Shown: piece by piece, positions 31,791 to 40,468 of the stretch
Numbering within the stretch: the first letter of the stretch is position 1
How the letters are laid out: each line of letters opens with the position of its first letter
NCBI RefSeq assembly: GCF_019599045.1
Contig: NZ_CP080623.1
Location: forward strand, 2,006,501 to 2,070,500
Direction: 5' to 3'
Length of the DNA stretch: 64,000 nucleotides
Source of the DNA: Roseovarius sp. SCSIO 43702
GTDB taxonomy: Bacteria > Pseudomonadota > Alphaproteobacteria > Rhodobacterales > Rhodobacteraceae
Program-made: the position numbers and the translations under genes
Notes under the pieces: model-generated
Seen by the model: only the letters and a program-made list of their open reading frames with translations
The model's database searches: none
What the model was told of the DNA's origin: nothing

Positions 31791-33096
31791 CAGCCGCGCC
31801 TTCTCTCGAGCCAACCCTCGAGCAGGACGACGACCTCGTCGCGAAGCGCCTCGTCGGCGATCTCCTCGACCGCCTCGGCCAGGAAGGCCAGCGTCAGCAG
31901 GTCGGTCGCGATCTCGCGCGGGATGCCCCGTGCCTGCAGGTAGAAGAGCGCATCCTCGTCGATCGCCCCACTGGTCGAGCCGTGCGAACAGGCCACGTCA
32001 TCGGCGTAGATCTCGAGCTCGGGCTTGGCGAGGAATTGGCTGTCCCCGTCCAGCAGGAGCGACTGGCTGATCTGGTAGCCGTCGGTCTTCTGCGCCCCCG
32101 GCTTCACGAGGATCTTGCCCTGGAACACGCCCGTCGCGCCGTTGCGCAGCACTTTCTTGAACACCTGCCGGCTTTCGCAGCGTTCGGCATCATGCGTGAC
32201 GAAGACCGTGTCGTCCTGATGGAAGTCCCCATCGCCCATGGCCGCGCCCGCGATATGCGCCGAGGCGTCATCGCCGGTCAGTTCCAGCACCGCCTCGTTG
32301 CGCGTCATCACGCCATTCGCGGTCATGGTGAACGACTTGAAGGCGCTCTCCCGGCCCAGCCGCCCGAAAAGATGCGTGACCGCCCGCCGCTCGTGATCGC
32401 GGCCCTGGACGCGGACGTGGTGGAACGACGCCTCGTCACCCACGTCCACCTCCATCACCGCGTTGAACCGCGCCGCGGCCGGCCCGCTCTCGAGCAGGGT
32501 GATCTCGGCCCCCTCCTCCAACTTGACCACGTGATGCAGCATCGCGTCCGAGGTCTCGGATGCGTGGTGATAGATCAGGTGAACGGGCTTCGACGCGCGG
32601 CCCGTGACATGCAGCAGGATGCCGTCGGGCGCAAAGGCCGTGTTGAGCGCGGCAAGCGGACGATCCACATGCGACTGCCCCCGCTCCTCCAGCGCGCCGT
32701 AAAGATCGCGCGCCCAGTGAATGTCCTTCGCCATCGCGTCGGCGAACCGCTCGATGCGAACCCCCTCCAGCGTCGGATCGTCGCTCGCCTCGGCGTCGAA
32801 CGCCCCGTCCACGAAGACGAGCTTCAGCGCATCGACCCCGCCGAAGACAGTCTCGTCGCCCGCATCGAACAGCGCCGCCCGCGGCGCCTCGGGCTCGACC
32901 AGGCTGTCGGGCCGGGTGAATTTCCAGTACTCGTCCCGCCGCGCGGGCAGGCCGGACTTGCGCACGCGCGCAAGCGCCGCCGCGCGCGCCTCACCGGCCC
33001 AGACACCGCCCTCGGGCATGCTCAGCGCCTTGATGCGCGCCTCGGTCGCCTCCTGCTTCTGCGGGGTTGGTGCGTGTTTGCGAACCGGCAACATGG

Positions 33097-33100
<4 letters not shown>
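31790..33100 (-). CDS. sufD: Fe-S cluster assembly protein SufD
   Basis: 436 residues. The SufB/SufD beta-helix family is recognised by RRDEYWKFTRPDSL in the N-terminal region and by the C-terminal block VACSHGSTSGAIDEDALFYL with QARGIPREIATDLLTLAFL. SufD pairs with SufB on SufC to form the scaffold complex. It starts four bases inside the sufC end and is coupled to the first YIP1-like gene. SufD-type histidine in CSHGST is retained. Confidence 0.94.
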
Positions 33101-33852
<752 letters not shown>

Positions 33853-33881
33853 CTTCTTCATCCTTTCATCCCGATCGGCGC

Positions 33882-34478
33882 TCAGGGCCGGATCATCATT
33901 TCTATCGTCGTGAGCAGGTCGGCGGGGTCGAGCGCCAGCGGCCGAACCTCGAACTCGGCCAGGCGCCCGTGATACCGGGGCTCCCCGAGAAGCCGCTCGA
34001 CCTTGTGATACTGTCTGCGCGGCGCGTAATCGTCGAAGAGAAGCGTGACCGGCCTCGCCGTCCGCAGCGCCGTCGCCATCGCGCAGCCGGTTCTGAACCG
34101 GCCATCCACGAGCACCACGTCGGGTTGCTCGAACTCGTCGAGATCCCAGACACCGAGGGGATAGCGCGCGAACTTCATGTAGTCGTCCGCCCGCTTCGGA
34201 TAGCCCCACGCCTTCGTCTCGCCCACGTCCGACCAGATCACGTCGACCTCCGAACGCGGCGGATTGGCATCGAACCAGCCCTGCATCATCGCCGCCCAGT
34301 CCTCGTCGCTCTCGACCGAGAAGACGCGCTTGCCCGGCATCTCGCCCGCCATCACAGTCGACCCGCCCGAACCGTATTCGAGGATCACGCGCGCCTCTTC
34401 ATAGGCCGCGCGCACCCGCCCGGCCTCTGCCTCGGGCAGCGTCAATTCGGGGCGTTTCATGGAAACCACGTCATCCAT
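33882..34478 (-). CDS. SAM-methyltransferase-like protein in the suf operon
   Basis: About 198 residues. A Rossmann-type class I methyltransferase N-terminal half is suggested by VILEYGSGGSTVMAGE (glycine-rich SAM loop), followed by the acidic strand end VFSVESDEDWAAMM and later QPDVVLVDGRF. Key catalytic residues of a known subfamily are not evident, so it may be an enzyme with unknown target or a pseudoenzyme. The ATG at 34478 is used; an internal ATG at 34460 also exists. It lies between sufB (47 bp) and sufC (29 bp), on the same strand, so expression with the SUF machinery is expected. Confidence 0.72.
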   Translation of the reverse strand: MDDVVSMKRPELTLPEAEAGRVRAAYEEARVILEYGSGGSTVMAGEMPGKRVFSVESDEDWAAMMQGWFDANPPRSEVDVIWSDVGETKAWGYPKRADDYMKFARYPLGVWDLDEFEQPDVVLVDGRFRTGCAMATALRTARPVTLLFDDYAPRRQYHKVERLLGEPRYHGRLAEFEVRPLALDPADLLTTIEMMIRP

Positions 34479-34525
34479 CTGCAGACCCTCGGTCGGAGCC
34501 GCGGGGTGGGCATCGCGCCCACCGC

Positions 34526-36049
34526 CTAGCCGACGCTTCCCTCGAGCGAAATGGCCACCAGCTGCTGCGCCTCCATGGCGAACTCCATCGGCAGCGCCTG
34601 CAGCACGTCCTTGCAGAACCCGTTCACGACAAGCGCCACGGCCTCCTCCTCGTCCATGCCGCGCTGACGGCAATAGAACATCTGGTCATCGTCCACCTTC
34701 GATGTCGTCGCCTCGTGTTCCACCCGGCTCGAATTGTTGCGGACCTCGATATACGGCACCGTATGCGCGCCGCACTTGTCCCCGATCAGCAGGCTGTCGC
34801 ACTGGGTATAGTTGCGGCTGTCCTTGGCCTTCGGGTGCATCGAGACGAGCCCGCGATAGGTGTTCTGCGCGCGGCCCGCGCTGATCCCCTTCGAGACGAT
34901 ACGGCTCCGCGTGTTCTTGCCCAGGTGCACCATCTTCGTGCCGGTATCGGCCTGCTGCATGTTGTTGGCGATGGCGATGGAATAGAACTCGCCCTGGCTC
35001 TCGTCGCCGCGCAGGATGCAGCTGGGATACTTCCACGTGACCGCCGACCCGGTTTCCACCTGCGTCCACATCACCTTCGACCGGTCGCCCCGGCAATCGG
35101 CGCGCTTGGTGACGAAGTTGTAGATGCCGCCCTTGCCGTTCTCGTCGCCCGGATACCAGTTCTGGACGGTCGAGTATTTCACCTCCGCGTCCTCCTCGAC
35201 GATGATCTCCACCACCGCCGCGTGAAGCTGCGCGATGTCGCGCTGCGGCGCGGTGCAGCCCTCGAGGTAGCTGACATAGGATCCCTTGTCGGCGATGATG
35301 AGCGTGCGCTCGAACTGGCCGGTATTCTCGGCGTTGATGCGGAAATAGGTGCTGAGCTCCATCGGGCAGCGCACCCCCGGCGGCACATAGACGAACGAGC
35401 CGTCCGAGAAGACCGCCGAGTTGAGCGTCGCATAGAAGTTGTCCGACTGCGGCACGACGCTCCCGAGATACTTCTTCACCAGTTCGGGATGCTCGCGAAT
35501 GGCCTCGCTGATCGAGCAGAAGATCACCCCCGCCTTCCGCAGCTCCGCCTGGAAGGTCGTTCCCACCGACACGGAATCGAACACCGCGTCCACGGCCACC
35601 TTTCGGCCCTCCGCCGGCGCGGCCTCGGCCCCTTCGACACCTGCAAGGATCATCTGCTCCTTGAGCGGGATCCCCAGCTTCTCGTAGGTCTCGAGCAGCT
35701 TCGGGTCGACATCGTCGAGCGACTTGGGCTTCACCTCCATCGACTTGGGACGCGCGTAGTAATACTGGTCCTGGAAGTTGATCTCGGGGTAATCCACCAT
35801 GGCCCAGTCGGGCTCTTCCTTGGTGAGCCACCGCTCATAGGCCTCGAGCCGCCACTCGGTCATCCAGGCGGGTTCTTCGTTCTTTTCCGAGATCAGCCGC
35901 ACGATATCGGGCGTGAGACCCTTCGGCGCATATTCCATCTCGATATCGGTGTTCCAGCCATGCTTGTAGCTGCTCCCCACCTCGCGCACCGCATCGACCG
36001 TCTCGCGGTCGACACCTTCCTTGACCTGCACATCGTCCAGAGCCGCCAT
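34526..36049 (-). CDS. sufB: Fe-S cluster assembly scaffold SufB
   Basis: 507 residues, near the family length. Recognisable blocks are [58 protein letters not shown], and the C-terminal [20 protein letters not shown]. The cysteine in EGCTAP and the C-terminal region carry cluster-building residues. SufB receives sulfur and builds the cluster with SufC and SufD. It starts 18 bp after the upstream cysteine desulfurase gene in the operon. Confidence 0.96.
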   Translation of the reverse strand: MAALDDVQVKEGVDRETVDAVREVGSSYKHGWNTDIEMEYAPKGLTPDIVRLISEKNEEPAWMTEWRLEAYERWLTKEEPDWAMVDYPEINFQDQYYYARPKSMEVKPKSLDDVDPKLLETYEKLGIPLKEQMILAGVEGAEAAPAEGRKVAVDAVFDSVSVGTTFQAELRKAGVIFCSISEAIREHPELVKKYLGSVVPQSDNFYATLNSAVFSDGSFVYVPPGVRCPMELSTYFRINAENTGQFERTLIIADKGSYVSYLEGCTAPQRDIAQLHAAVVEIIVEEDAEVKYSTVQNWYPGDENGKGGIYNFVTKRADCRGDRSKVMWTQVETGSAVTWKYPSCILRGDESQGEFYSIAIANNMQQADTGTKMVHLGKNTRSRIVSKGISAGRAQNTYRGLVSMHPKAKDSRNYTQCDSLLIGDKCGAHTVPYIEVRNNSSRVEHEATTSKVDDDQMFYCRQRGMDEEEAVALVVNGFCKDVLQALPMEFAMEAQQLVAISLEGSVG

Positions 36050-36067
36050 CTCGTCTCTCCTCTCAAC

Positions 36068-37111
36068 TCACGCCGCACGGGCGCGGTGTTTCTCGCGAAG
36101 CTTCGCCCAGGCTTCGGCAAAGCGCGTGATCTCGTCCTCGGTCGTCGCGGGGCCCAGCGAGACCCGAAGCGCCGATCCGGCCTCCGTCTCGTCGAACCCC
36201 ATGGCCCCCAACACGTGGCTCGCCTGCGTCTTGCCGCTCGAACAGGCCGATCCGGCCGAGACGGCAAACCCCGCGAGGTCGAGCGCCATCACCTGCGTCT
36301 CCCCTTTCCAGCCGGGGGTGACGAAGCAGGAGGTGTTGGGCAGCCGCTCCGCTGATTTCCCGACAAAAATAGTCTCTTTTGAGGATTCCTCAAGCAGGTT
36401 TTCTAGAATGTTTCTAAGTTTCTCCACCCCGGCCCAGGTTCCCTCGGCCAGATCGCGCGCGGCGGCCTCCGCGGCGGCGCCGAATCCCGCGATCCCCACG
36501 AGGTTCTCGGTCCCCGACCGCCGGCCCATTTCCTGCCCGCCGCCCCTGATCCGGGCCGCCACCTCCGTGCCGCGCTTCACGACCAGCGCGCCCACACCCT
36601 TCGGCCCCCCGATCTTGTGCGCCGAGACGAGCGCCATCCCGGCCCCGCTCCAGTTGAACGCGACGGGCAGTTTGCCGAAGGCCTGCGTCATGTCGCACAC
36701 GGCGAGGCCCTGCGGCAGCCGCTGCACGATCCCCGTCTCGGAATTGGCGGCCTGCAATACCGCGCGCTCCGGCGTGCCCGGCACGACGAGACCGTCGCGC
36801 CCCACCGCCAGGCTTTCGCGGATCCAGGCCCGCACCGCGTCATGCTCGATGCCCGCGCCTTCCAGGTCGCGTCCCGCGCAGGCCAGCGCCGCGGCCTCGG
36901 TCGCACCGGAGGTGAAGATCACGTCCGCCCCCTCGGCGCCCAAAGCCGCCGCCACCTGCCCGCGGGCGCGCTCCATCAGGCCCTTGGCCGCGCGCCCCTC
37001 GGTATGCACGCTCGACGGGTTGCCGACGAGGTCCATGGCCGCGATCATCGCCGCACGCGCCTCGGGCCGCAGCGGCATCGTCGCGTTGTGATCGAGATAG
37101 ACGCGCGTCAT
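36068..37111 (-). CDS. Cysteine desulfurase, NifS/IscS group (class I)
   Basis: 347 residues, shorter than IscS. The PLP lysine is in VSAHKIGGPKGVGAL, RSGTENLVGIAGF is present, and the catalytic cysteine is C290 in SAGSACSSGKTQASH, on a class I type mobile loop. It is a second desulfurase in an operon that also has sufS. Residues about 229-249 (NILENLLEESSKETIFVGK) are encoded by a strikingly AT-rich patch holding an IscR-box-like sequence. The ATG at 37111 fits the conserved MTRVYLDHNAT start; a longer frame to 37282 reads a repeat element. It follows iscR after 118 bp. Confidence 0.93.
   Translation of the reverse strand: MTRVYLDHNATMPLRPEARAAMIAAMDLVGNPSSVHTEGRAAKGLMERARGQVAAALGAEGADVIFTSGATEAAALACAGRDLEGAGIEHDAVRAWIRESLAVGRDGLVVPGTPERAVLQAANSETGIVQRLPQGLAVCDMTQAFGKLPVAFNWSGAGMALVSAHKIGGPKGVGALVVKRGTEVAARIRGGGQEMGRRSGTENLVGIAGFGAAAEAAARDLAEGTWAGVEKLRNILENLLEESSKETIFVGKSAERLPNTSCFVTPGWKGETQVMALDLAGFAVSAGSACSSGKTQASHVLGAMGFDETEAGSALRVSLGPATTEDEITRFAEAWAKLREKHRARAA
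36402..36418. promoter_or_regulatory. IscR-box-like palindrome inside the desulfurase gene
   Basis: TCTAGAA-TGT-TTCTAAG has one arm identical to the 37774-37790 palindrome and the other differing at two bases. It sits in an AT-rich patch of coding sequence upstream of sufB. An internal control point is possible, not shown. Confidence 0.35.
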
Positions 37112-37118
37112 GCCCGCC

Positions 37119-37190
37119 CCTTCTTCTTGCCTGAAATATCCCGGGGTGAATTGGCCGCAGGCCAAGAGGGGCAGGGCCCCTTCCCCCGCG
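37119..37190. repeat. REP-like intergenic element with hairpins
   Basis: Between iscR and the desulfurase gene the sequence TTGCCTGAAATATCCCGGGG is followed by two small inverted repeats (GGCCGCAGGCC at 37153-37163 and GGGGCAGGGCCCC at 37168-37180). I recall similar GAAATATCCCGGGG-containing elements downstream of genes in other Rhodobacteraceae. It could act as a processing or partial termination site within the operon. Confidence 0.5.
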
Positions 37191-37229
37191 ACGCCGACGG
37201 CGACGCGGATCCCCGCACCGGCGCGCCGC

Positions 37230-37691
37230 TCATTCCTCGTCCACCACCGCGAACAGGGTCGGCACCGCCGGACAGGGGGCAAGGCTGTTGCCGATCACGT
37301 CGCTCAACCGCGTCTGGTGCAGGAAGACATAGACATGCGCGCTCAGCCCTTCCCAGAGCCGGTTCGTCATCGACTGCGCCTTCGACCCGCTCGCCCCGCC
37401 CGTGGCACCTGCGCCCTTGTGCAGCGCATCGACCGTCTCGTCGACGGCGGCCAGCACCTCGGCCACGCGGATCTCCGAGGCGGGCCGCGACAGGCGGTAC
37501 CCGCCGCCGGGCCCCCGCACCGACGTCACGAGGTCGGCGCGCCGCAGCTTGACGAACAACTGCTCCAGGTAGGGCAGCGAAATGTCCTGCCGGCGCGACA
37601 CGTCGCCCAGGGTCACGAGTCCCCCCGCCTGCTCCATGGCGATGTCGGCAAGCGCCACCATCGCGTATCGCCCCTTGGTGCTCAGTTTCAT
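37230..37691 (-). CDS. iscR: Rrf2-family regulator IscR, single-cysteine type
   Basis: 153 residues. The winged helix is seen in MKLSTKGRYAMVALADIA and ISLPYLEQLFVKLRRADLV with GPGGGYRLSRP. The three clustered cysteines of enterobacterial IscR (about 92-104) are absent, that segment reading HKGAGATGGASGSKAQ; the only cysteine is C140. This matches Rhodobacter sphaeroides IscR, which is reported to bind its Fe-S cluster with one cysteine. It heads the suf operon and represses it when cluster supply is adequate. A perfect palindrome lies 83 bp upstream. Confidence 0.92.
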   Translation of the reverse strand: MKLSTKGRYAMVALADIAMEQAGGLVTLGDVSRRQDISLPYLEQLFVKLRRADLVTSVRGPGGGYRLSRPASEIRVAEVLAAVDETVDALHKGAGATGGASGSKAQSMTNRLWEGLSAHVYVFLHQTRLSDVIGNSLAPCPAVPTLFAVVDEE

Positions 37692-37773
37692 GGGCGTCGC
37701 CCCCGCCGAATTGATTGACCTTGCCCCGACCATTGCGTATCTGCGGGACCAGCCGACCCAACGCGTCGAGAAA

Positions 37774-37790
37774 CTTAGAAACGTTCTAAG
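37774..37790 (-). promoter_or_regulatory. Perfect palindrome upstream of iscR, candidate IscR operator
   Basis: CTTAGAA-ACG-TTCTAAG is a perfect 7+7 inverted repeat, AT-rich against its GC-rich surroundings, 83 bp before the iscR start and 57 bp before the divergent hydrolase gene. Rhodobacterales suf operons are known to carry an IscR-bound iron-responsive box in this place. Confidence 0.75.
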
Positions 37791-37846
37791 GTGGCACGGC
37801 CATTCCGTCAAGCAAGGCCCGCCCCCGAACCGTCGAAGGAACGACC

Positions 37847-38500
37847 ATGCCCGAGGTTATCTTTCCCGGCCCCGAGGGCCGGCTCGAAGGCCGCTACCAC
37901 CCCCAGAAGGAGAAAGACGCCCCCGTCGCCATCGTCCTGCATCCGCATCCGCAATTCGGCGGCACGATGAACAACAAGGTGGTCTACAATCTCCATTACG
38001 CCTTCTACAACATGGGCTTCACCGTCCTGCGCTTCAACTTCCGGGGCGTCGGGCGAAGCCAGGGCGAATACGACCAGGGCGTGGGCGAGCTTTCGGATGC
38101 CGCCTCCGCGCTCGACTATCTCCAGTCGATGAATGCCAATTCCAAGCATTGCTGGGTCGCGGGCTTCTCCTTCGGCGCCTGGATCGGGATGCAGCTTCTC
38201 ATGCGCCGCCCCGAGATCACGGGCTTCGTCTCGGTCTCGCCGCCGGCCAACATGTACGATTTCTCCTTCCTCGCCCCCTGCCCCTCGTCGGGCCTGATCA
38301 TCAACGGCACCAACGACCGCGTGGCGCCGCCGCAGGATACCCATGCCCTCGTCGCCAAGCTGAAGGAACAGCAGGGCATCACCATCACGCACGAGGAGCT
38401 CGAGGGCGCCGACCATTTCTTCCAGGACCCCCACATGGAGCCGATGATCGAGACGGTGACGAGCTACGTGAAACGACGGCTGACCGAGGGGACGCGCTGA
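37847..38500 (+). CDS. Alpha/beta hydrolase
   Basis: 217 residues of the dienelactone-hydrolase-like COG2945 type. The oxyanion region is HPHPQFGGTMNNKVVYNL, the nucleophile serine lies in the GFSFGA elbow near 105, and the catalytic histidine is in GADHFFQDPH near 185. No signal peptide is seen. The promoter region is shared with iscR across a 155-bp divergent gap containing the iscR palindrome. Substrate unknown; such proteins are often carboxylesterases. Confidence 0.85.
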   Translation: MPEVIFPGPEGRLEGRYHPQKEKDAPVAIVLHPHPQFGGTMNNKVVYNLHYAFYNMGFTVLRFNFRGVGRSQGEYDQGVGELSDAASALDYLQSMNANSKHCWVAGFSFGAWIGMQLLMRRPEITGFVSVSPPANMYDFSFLAPCPSSGLIINGTNDRVAPPQDTHALVAKLKEQQGITITHEELEGADHFFQDPHMEPMIETVTSYVKRRLTEGTR

Positions 38501-38503
38501 GCC

Positions 38504-38752
38504 ATGGGCGTGACCGAGGACCTGGCCGACGAGCTCGCGCGCGACGTGATCAAGTTCATGGAGGCGACCGACGGCGACGAACAGATCATCGCCGACATCA
38601 AGAAGGTTCTCGGCGCGTCCTCCCAGACCGCCGAGGAAGCCTTCCTCACCGCCATCCGCGTCCGCCGCGCCAACATCAAGGCCCGCGCCCTGCTGGTCGA
38701 GCGCGCCCGCGAGTTCAAGGCGCGGAAGGCCGGGGATAGCCCGCCTGAATAG
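38504..38752 (+). CDS. Small hypothetical protein following the hydrolase
   Basis: 82 residues, charged and helical (LADELARDVIKFMEATDGDE, later AFLTAIRVRRANIKARALLV). No cysteine, signal or membrane span. It begins three bases after the hydrolase stop, so the two form a unit ended by a good terminator at 38782. I do not recognise the family. Confidence 0.7.
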   Translation: MGVTEDLADELARDVIKFMEATDGDEQIIADIKKVLGASSQTAEEAFLTAIRVRRANIKARALLVERAREFKARKAGDSPPE

Positions 38753-38781
38753 CCGCCCCGCCGCGTCTCATCCACACGAAC

Positions 38782-38815
38782 GGGCCTGCCTCCCACCGGA
38801 CGCAGGCCCTTCTGT
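38782..38815 (+). terminator. Intrinsic terminator after the hydrolase pair
   Basis: GGGCCTGC (38782-38789) pairs with GCAGGCCC (38802-38809) around a 12-base loop, followed by TTCTGTTTT. It separates the plus-strand pair from the convergent nhaC gene. Confidence 0.82.
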
Positions 38816-38838
38816 TTTCCCGGGTGATGCGCGCCCCT

Positions 38839-40365
38839 TTACCGCGCCGGTTCGACCGGGGGCTCGAGGCCCTCGAAGGGATCGTCGTAGCCATATCCGC
38901 TCAGATCCGTCACGGCACGGTCATGCTCGCGCCAGTCGCGCCGCTGCTCGTCGCTCGCCATGGGCGAGAAGAAGCCCGTCCAGGCATAGAAAATCCCGAT
39001 GATCGGCGACAACCAGCAGGCAAAGGCCAGGGGGATATACAGCAGGTTCTCGTAATTGCCCTCGACGATGCCGAGGCCCAGGGCGGTGATGACGAACGCC
39101 CCGCCCGCATTCCACGGGATGAGCGGCGAGACAAGCGTGCCGCCCTCCTCGATCGCGCGGCTGAGATTCAGCGTGGACCGTCTCATCCCGCGATAGACGG
39201 GCGAGTACATCCGGCCCGGAAGCGCGATCGACAGATACGGATCGCCCGCGACAAGGTTGGTCGCCGTCGAGGTCGCGATGGCCGCGGTCTGGACGCCCGA
39301 GAAGGAATGGACCTTGGACAGGATCTTGTCGATGATCGCCTGAAGGCATCTCGTCCGCTCCAGCGCCCCGCCGAAGCCGAGCGCGATCAGGATAAGCGAG
39401 ATCGTCCACATCATCGACTGGATGCCGCCGCGGTTGAGCAGGCTGTCGATCTCGGCGACGCCTGTGTCGATGGCATAGCCCGAATTGGCGAAGGTGAAGG
39501 TGTCATGCAGCGAGGCCCCCTGGGCGATCATCGCCGTGATGGCGCCCGTGACCACGCCGGCGAAAAGCGACGGGATCGGCGGTTGCTTCAGGATGGCCAG
39601 CAGCAGCACGAGGATCGCCGGCAGCAGCATCCAGGGCGAGATCACGAAACTCGCGTCGAGCGCGCCGGTGATGCTCTCGATCCGCTCGAAAGACACCTCG
39701 CTCTGGCCGATCAGGGCATAGCCCGCCCAGATATAGATCACGAGCGCGATCAGCATCGACGGGATCGTCGTCGGAAACATGTTGCGGATGTGATCGAAGA
39801 GATCGACCCCCGTCACCGCCGGCGCAAGGTTCGTGGTATCCGACAGGGGCGAGATCTTGTCCCCGAAGAACGCGCCCGAAACCACCGCGCCCGCCGTCCA
39901 GTAAACGGGCACGTCGAAACCGGCGCCGATCCCCATCAGTGCAAGGCCGATCGTGCCCACCGTGCCCCAACTCGTGCCGAGCGAGACCGACACCACCGCG
40001 CACATGATCATTGCCGCTGCAAGGAAAATGCTCGGCGACAGGATCTTCAGCCCGTAATAGATCAGCGTCGGAACGGTGCCCGAGGCGATCCAGACGCCCA
40101 CGATCATGCCGACAACGATCAGGATCGAAACCGAGGGAAGCGAGACGTTGATGACGCGAAAGATGCCCTCTTCCATGTTGCGCCAGTCATGACCCAGGTA
40201 AAGACCCACCAGCGACGTGATGGCGAGGCCGATGGCCAGCGGAATATGCGGGGTGAAATCGTCGAAGTAGAAAAGCTGAACGCCCAGCACCATCAGCGTC
40301 AGGATGACCGGAACGAGCGCCAGCCCGAAAGATGGTTGTCGCGGATCTATGGTGTCGCTTGCCAT
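38839..40365 (-). CDS. nhaC: Na+/H+ antiporter, NhaC family
   Basis: 508 residues with about 11-12 spans (VPVILTLMVLGVQLFYFD, LIVVGMIVGVWIASGT, GYALIGQSEV segment, LIPWNAGGAFVITALGLGIV). The NhaC signature GTSWGTVGTIGLAL and FFGDKISPLSDTTNLAP is clear; the latter holds the ion-coordinating acidic residue. It exchanges Na+ for H+ at the inner membrane, as expected in a marine bacterium. The C-terminus ends with a polar tail PFEGLEPPVEPAR. It is a single gene, with divergent or no partners. Confidence 0.92.
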   Translation of the reverse strand: MASDTIDPRQPSFGLALVPVILTLMVLGVQLFYFDDFTPHIPLAIGLAITSLVGLYLGHDWRNMEEGIFRVINVSLPSVSILIVVGMIVGVWIASGTVPTLIYYGLKILSPSIFLAAAMIMCAVVSVSLGTSWGTVGTIGLALMGIGAGFDVPVYWTAGAVVSGAFFGDKISPLSDTTNLAPAVTGVDLFDHIRNMFPTTIPSMLIALVIYIWAGYALIGQSEVSFERIESITGALDASFVISPWMLLPAILVLLLAILKQPPIPSLFAGVVTGAITAMIAQGASLHDTFTFANSGYAIDTGVAEIDSLLNRGGIQSMMWTISLILIALGFGGALERTRCLQAIIDKILSKVHSFSGVQTAAIATSTATNLVAGDPYLSIALPGRMYSPVYRGMRRSTLNLSRAIEEGGTLVSPLIPWNAGGAFVITALGLGIVEGNYENLLYIPLAFACWLSPIIGIFYAWTGFFSPMASDEQRRDWREHDRAVTDLSGYGYDDPFEGLEPPVEPAR

Positions 40366-40468
40366 GACAAGTCTCCTCTAATCATTTCTCGGGACTGCGC
40401 GTCCCGCGCATCATGAGCGGCGGACCACGATCGCGCGGAAATGGAAAGTCCAAAGTGACCGGCCCGGC

